Assembly: GCA_045402695.1 (NCBI GenBank)
Contig: JAWPNA010000049.1
Location: forward strand, 1 to 16,781
Source of the DNA: JAWPNA01 sp045402695
Lineage (GTDB): Bacteria; Acidobacteriota; Polarisedimenticolia; JACPZX01; DASXTC01
DNA: 16,781 nucleotides
Direction of reading: 5' to 3'
In this document: in pieces, positions 13,110 to 16,781 of the stretch
Position numbering within the stretch: position 1 is the first letter of the stretch
Layout of the letters: each line of letters starts with the position of its first letter
Notes under the pieces: generated by a model
Database searches by the model: none
The model's input: only the letters and a program-made list of their open reading frames with translations
Told to the model about the DNA's origin: nothing
Made by a program: the position numbers and the translations under genes

Positions 13110-14003
13110 TTATTGCGCCGCCGTTTGGGCTCCTGTGGTGTCCACCGGCGCCGTGCTCGTGAAGGCCGTATCGGGCAGCGAGTCGAACACACGCACGTCC
13201 TCCAGCAGGATCTCGGCCTCTCCCTCGGGTTGTGTCTTTCGCAGGGCGAGCTTCATGCCTGAGACGGTGGCCCAATCCACCCATTGCCATGCGGTCGGTG
13301 AGGTGTTGGCGCCTTGCCCCTCGAGCACGTACGACCACCTCTCGATCATGCTGGTGTCCCGGTTGATGTAAAGCCAGTAGCGGTCCTTCGAGGTGATCCC
13401 CACGCCGTCGTCGAAGCTCACGAGGATCATGTCGTACGTGACTGGACCCGCCTTCTTCTCTCCTTCGTAGCGGAGGCGGACTCCAGGGTCCTTCAGCTTG
13501 AACTGCATGAAGAGCCAGTAGGAGTCGTTGATGAGGGCCCCGTAGGCGATGTCCACGTACTTCCTGGCGTCCTTGTCAAACAGAAGCTGGCCGTCCAGCG
13601 TGGCCTGGCCCTCCTTGGTCCTGTGGTCCGCAATCGCGACGACCGGCTTGCCGTCCTTCGAGGGGCCTTCCATCCGCGAACGCTGGGCGTACCGATCCCA
13701 GTAGTGCGTGCGGATGTTCTGGCGCTGTTCACCTCGCTTCACCACGAAAGTGAACTTGATGAAGCGCGTGCGGTCCCAGGCGGCTCCTCCCATCGCCTCG
13801 ACCACCTTGTCAACGATCGCGATGGCTTTCCCGTCTGACTTCGTGGGATCGAACTTCACTGCCGGCGCCGCCGTCTCGTTCTGCGGCGCGGCAGGCTGCG
13901 TCTGTGATGCCGCGGGTTGCGTCTGCCCGCCTTCGGCTTCGACCGGGACGATCGCCGGCCCCAGCACGATGGCCATCACACTAAGAAACCTCATGCCCTT
14001 CAT
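13110..14003 (-). CDS. Exported protein of unknown function, LolA-like pattern
   Basis: ATG 14003 is chosen because AGGAGG lies four bases upstream, giving 297 residues. A signal peptide (1-23, VEA/EGG) is followed by a Gln/Pro/Ala linker containing QTQPAA twice, then a beta-rich domain. That domain has an aromatic-rich core: FIKFTFVVKRG, SYWLFMQFKLKDPGVRL, and DRYWLYINRDTSMIERWSY. This resembles a group of secreted proteins of unknown function with a fold similar to lipoprotein carriers; I do not claim a named family. It overlaps the preceding small gene by ATGA, so the two are co-translated, probably from the TATAAT promoter at 14237-14242. Confidence 0.75.
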   Translation of the reverse strand: MKGMRFLSVMAIVLGPAIVPVEAEGGQTQPAASQTQPAAPQNETAAPAVKFDPTKSDGKAIAIVDKVVEAMGGAAWDRTRFIKFTFVVKRGEQRQNIRTHYWDRYAQRSRMEGPSKDGKPVVAIADHRTKEGQATLDGQLLFDKDARKYVDIAYGALINDSYWLFMQFKLKDPGVRLRYEGEKKAGPVTYDMILVSFDDGVGITSKDRYWLYINRDTSMIERWSYVLEGQGANTSPTAWQWVDWATVSGMKLALRKTQPEGEAEILLEDVRVFDSLPDTAFTSTAPVDTTGAQTAAQ

Positions 14004-14206
14004 CGGACCTCCTGTGATGCGACCGGCCAACCGGCCGAGCGGCTTTCCGTCACCTTGATGCCCCGGGCCTCGAGCTCGGAAAGGAGCGGGCCCGGCGCCA
14101 CCGCCTGCTCCACCGGAATCGTCCCGGGGCCGGCCGTCTCACCCCGCGCGATCATCTGGGCGTTGACCGACGTGGGGTAGGCCGTGGTCCTCATCATAGC
14201 GGTCAT
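14000..14206 (-). CDS. Orphan 68-residue saccharopine-dehydrogenase-type C-terminal fragment
   Basis: The sequence MMRTTAYPTSVNAQMIARGE, followed by G.IP.E.AV, then LLSELEARGIKV, matches the C-terminal signature of saccharopine-dehydrogenase-family proteins (TTGYPA...AQM...G, PPE, FLEEL..RGI). The catalytic Rossmann domain is absent: an in-frame TAA lies 12 bases before the ATG and rpoD ends about 100 bases upstream. Yet the piece has GGAG seven bases before ATG 14206, a perfect TATAAT further upstream and an ATGA overlap with the following gene. It is either a decaying gene remnant or a retained mini-protein or leader for the exported protein downstream. Confidence 0.55.
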   Translation of the reverse strand: MTAMMRTTAYPTSVNAQMIARGETAGPGTIPVEQAVAPGPLLSELEARGIKVTESRSAGWPVASQEVR

Positions 14207-14236
14207 GACGAGTCTCCGTTACGGGGAAACGCTTTT

Positions 14237-14242
14237 ATTATA
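14237..14242 (-). promoter_or_regulatory. TATAAT -10 box for the 68-residue gene
   Basis: The consensus TATAAT on the minus strand predicts a start near 14230, about 24 bases before the ATG with GGAG between. The -35 region at 17-18 bases is poor (catcca). The box is embedded in a small cgct/agcg repeat. Confidence 0.45.
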
Positions 14243-14271
14243 GCGCCTGACGGCGGCGCTGGATGATCCAG
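14243..14271 (-). terminator. Two short hairpins after rpoD, possible weak terminator
   Basis: On the minus strand, CTGGA-TCA-TCCAG (14271-14259) is followed by GCGCC...GGCGC (14259-14243), about 35 bases past the rpoD stop. The tail is TATAATAAAA rather than a U-run, so termination would be weak or Rho-dependent. Confidence 0.3.
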
Positions 14272-14304
14272 GTGTGATGATGGCGGCTCGGGCAGGAGAC
14301 CGTC

Positions 14305-15990
<1,686 letters not shown>

Positions 15991-16005
15991 GTCCGTCTCT
16001 CCTCT

Positions 16006-16781
16006 TCAGGACAGGGAGTTGATTTGACGGCTCACGTCCATCTTCCGGCGCATCAGCTCGTCGAGGCGAGCCGCGTCGGTTTCTCGTTCCATCTCCTTCT
16101 GGAGACCCTCCAGCGCCCTGCGCAGCCGCCGCAGCCTCAGCGACTCCACGCACCCGATCGCCTCATCACGCGACACGGCAGGTGCCTGCCTCATGGCGAG
16201 CTGCGCCAGTAGAGTCCTGCTCTGATCCTGCAGGACCTCGTTCACCCTCGCGTAGGAGATCTCGGCACCGCTCTGGCAAAGCGCTTCGATTGCCCGGACC
16301 ATGATTTCGATGGAGGAGCCGGCCAGGTCCTCCTCCGTCAACTGCGCGAGCACTTCGGACCGGATGTCCGCGCTTTCCAGAAGAGCCCGCACCAGCCTCT
16401 CCTCCGACTCGGCGATTGCGGGAGTGCCTGCCACGGTCCGGATGGCGACCTTCGAGCGCGAGCGTGCCGGCGCCTTCACCACACCCTCGCGGATCTCGGC
16501 GAGCATCACGTCATCGGAGATGGCCAGTCTCTCGGCCAGTGCGTTGACGTAACCGGCACGCTCGATCCTGTCCGGGACCAGGGAGATGACCGGCAGGATC
16601 TCTCGGAGCGCCGCGCTCTTGGCCTCGTAGTCGGAGAGGTCCTTGCCCGCTGTCACGACATCGAGCAGGTAATCGAAGTACCGCGGCGCCTTCTGGAGCA
16701 CCGCCTTGTAGACGTCAACGCCCCGATCTCTCACGAACAGGTCAGGGTCTTTTCCGCCCTCCAGCCGTAGCACACGCACCT
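16006..16781 (-). CDS. dnaG: DNA primase DnaG, C-terminal part (5' end outside the window)
   Basis: About 258 residues are visible and the frame runs off the right edge. VLRLEGGKDPDLFVRDRGVD is the end of the TOPRIM-type catalytic core (the G.DPD stretch that follows the metal site). The remainder, YFDYLLD...GKDLSDYEAKSAALREILPVI, then an Ala/Glu/Arg-rich helical tail, matches the C-terminal helicase-binding region, which docks on DnaB during replication. The zinc-binding and main catalytic domains would lie outside the window. It ends with TGA at 16006-16008; the rpoD ribosome-binding site starts immediately after, so the two genes are probably cotranscribed. Confidence 0.93.
   Translation of the reverse strand, partial: VRVLRLEGGKDPDLFVRDRGVDVYKAVLQKAPRYFDYLLDVVTAGKDLSDYEAKSAALREILPVISLVPDRIERAGYVNALAERLAISDDVMLAEIREGVVKAPARSRSKVAIRTVAGTPAIAESEERLVRALLESADIRSEVLAQLTEEDLAGSSIEIMVRAIEALCQSGAEISYARVNEVLQDQSRTLLAQLAMRQAPAVSRDEAIGCVESLRLRRLRRALEGLQKEMERETDAARLDELMRRKMDVSRQINSLS

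Overview
The window is a visibly GC-rich bacterial chromosome segment. It holds the right-hand end of an integrated mobile element next to a tRNA gene, followed by a core-genome region with dnaG-rpoD, rho and several exported proteins. The Rho and RpoD sequences, the exported TPR/transglutaminase and ceramidase-like proteins, and a bacterial deoxyhypusine-synthase-like enzyme suggest a Gram-negative-type soil or sediment lineage such as Acidobacteriota. That assignment is an inference; there is no rRNA or other decisive marker in the window.

Mobile element (1 to about 2700, + strand). It starts with the C-terminus of a protein resembling conjugation-type ATPases. By ATGA overlap this leads into a protein that looks like a large serine recombinase without its catalytic domain, fused to an excisionase-type helix-turn-helix. 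After a short structured leader with its own small ORF comes a tyrosine integrase, then the 3' end of a CAT-anticodon tRNA gene on the opposite strand. This is the usual layout of an element integrated at a tRNA 3' end; its far end lies outside the window.

Minus-strand block (2802-10118). In transcription order: a ceramidase-superfamily lipoprotein candidate, an FHA-GAF protein, an exported HEASH metallopeptidase, a membrane-anchored LiaF/DUF4097-like protein with GE-turn repeats, and an exported transglutaminase-like TPR protein. Two of these genes have -10-like boxes 7-8 bases before the ATG, suggesting leaderless mRNAs. Between the metallopeptidase and the LiaF-like gene is a non-coding stretch of about 620 bases with a near-consensus promoter and strong inverted repeats.

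Plus-strand block (about 10170-13097). A structured leader and a 36-codon ORF overlap the GTG of rho. Rho carries a Gly/Arg/Gln/His-rich low-complexity N-terminus in place of the usual helical Rho_N domain. Next come a 24-codon ORF with a strong ribosome-binding site and a deoxyhypusine-synthase-family enzyme, which may act in polyamine metabolism.

Minus-strand right end (13110-16781). dnaG (partial) and rpoD form the classical macromolecular-synthesis pair. Downstream is an orphan 68-residue piece of a saccharopine-dehydrogenase-type C-terminus with its own expression signals. It overlaps (ATGA) an exported protein of unknown function that converges on the deoxyhypusine-synthase-like gene.
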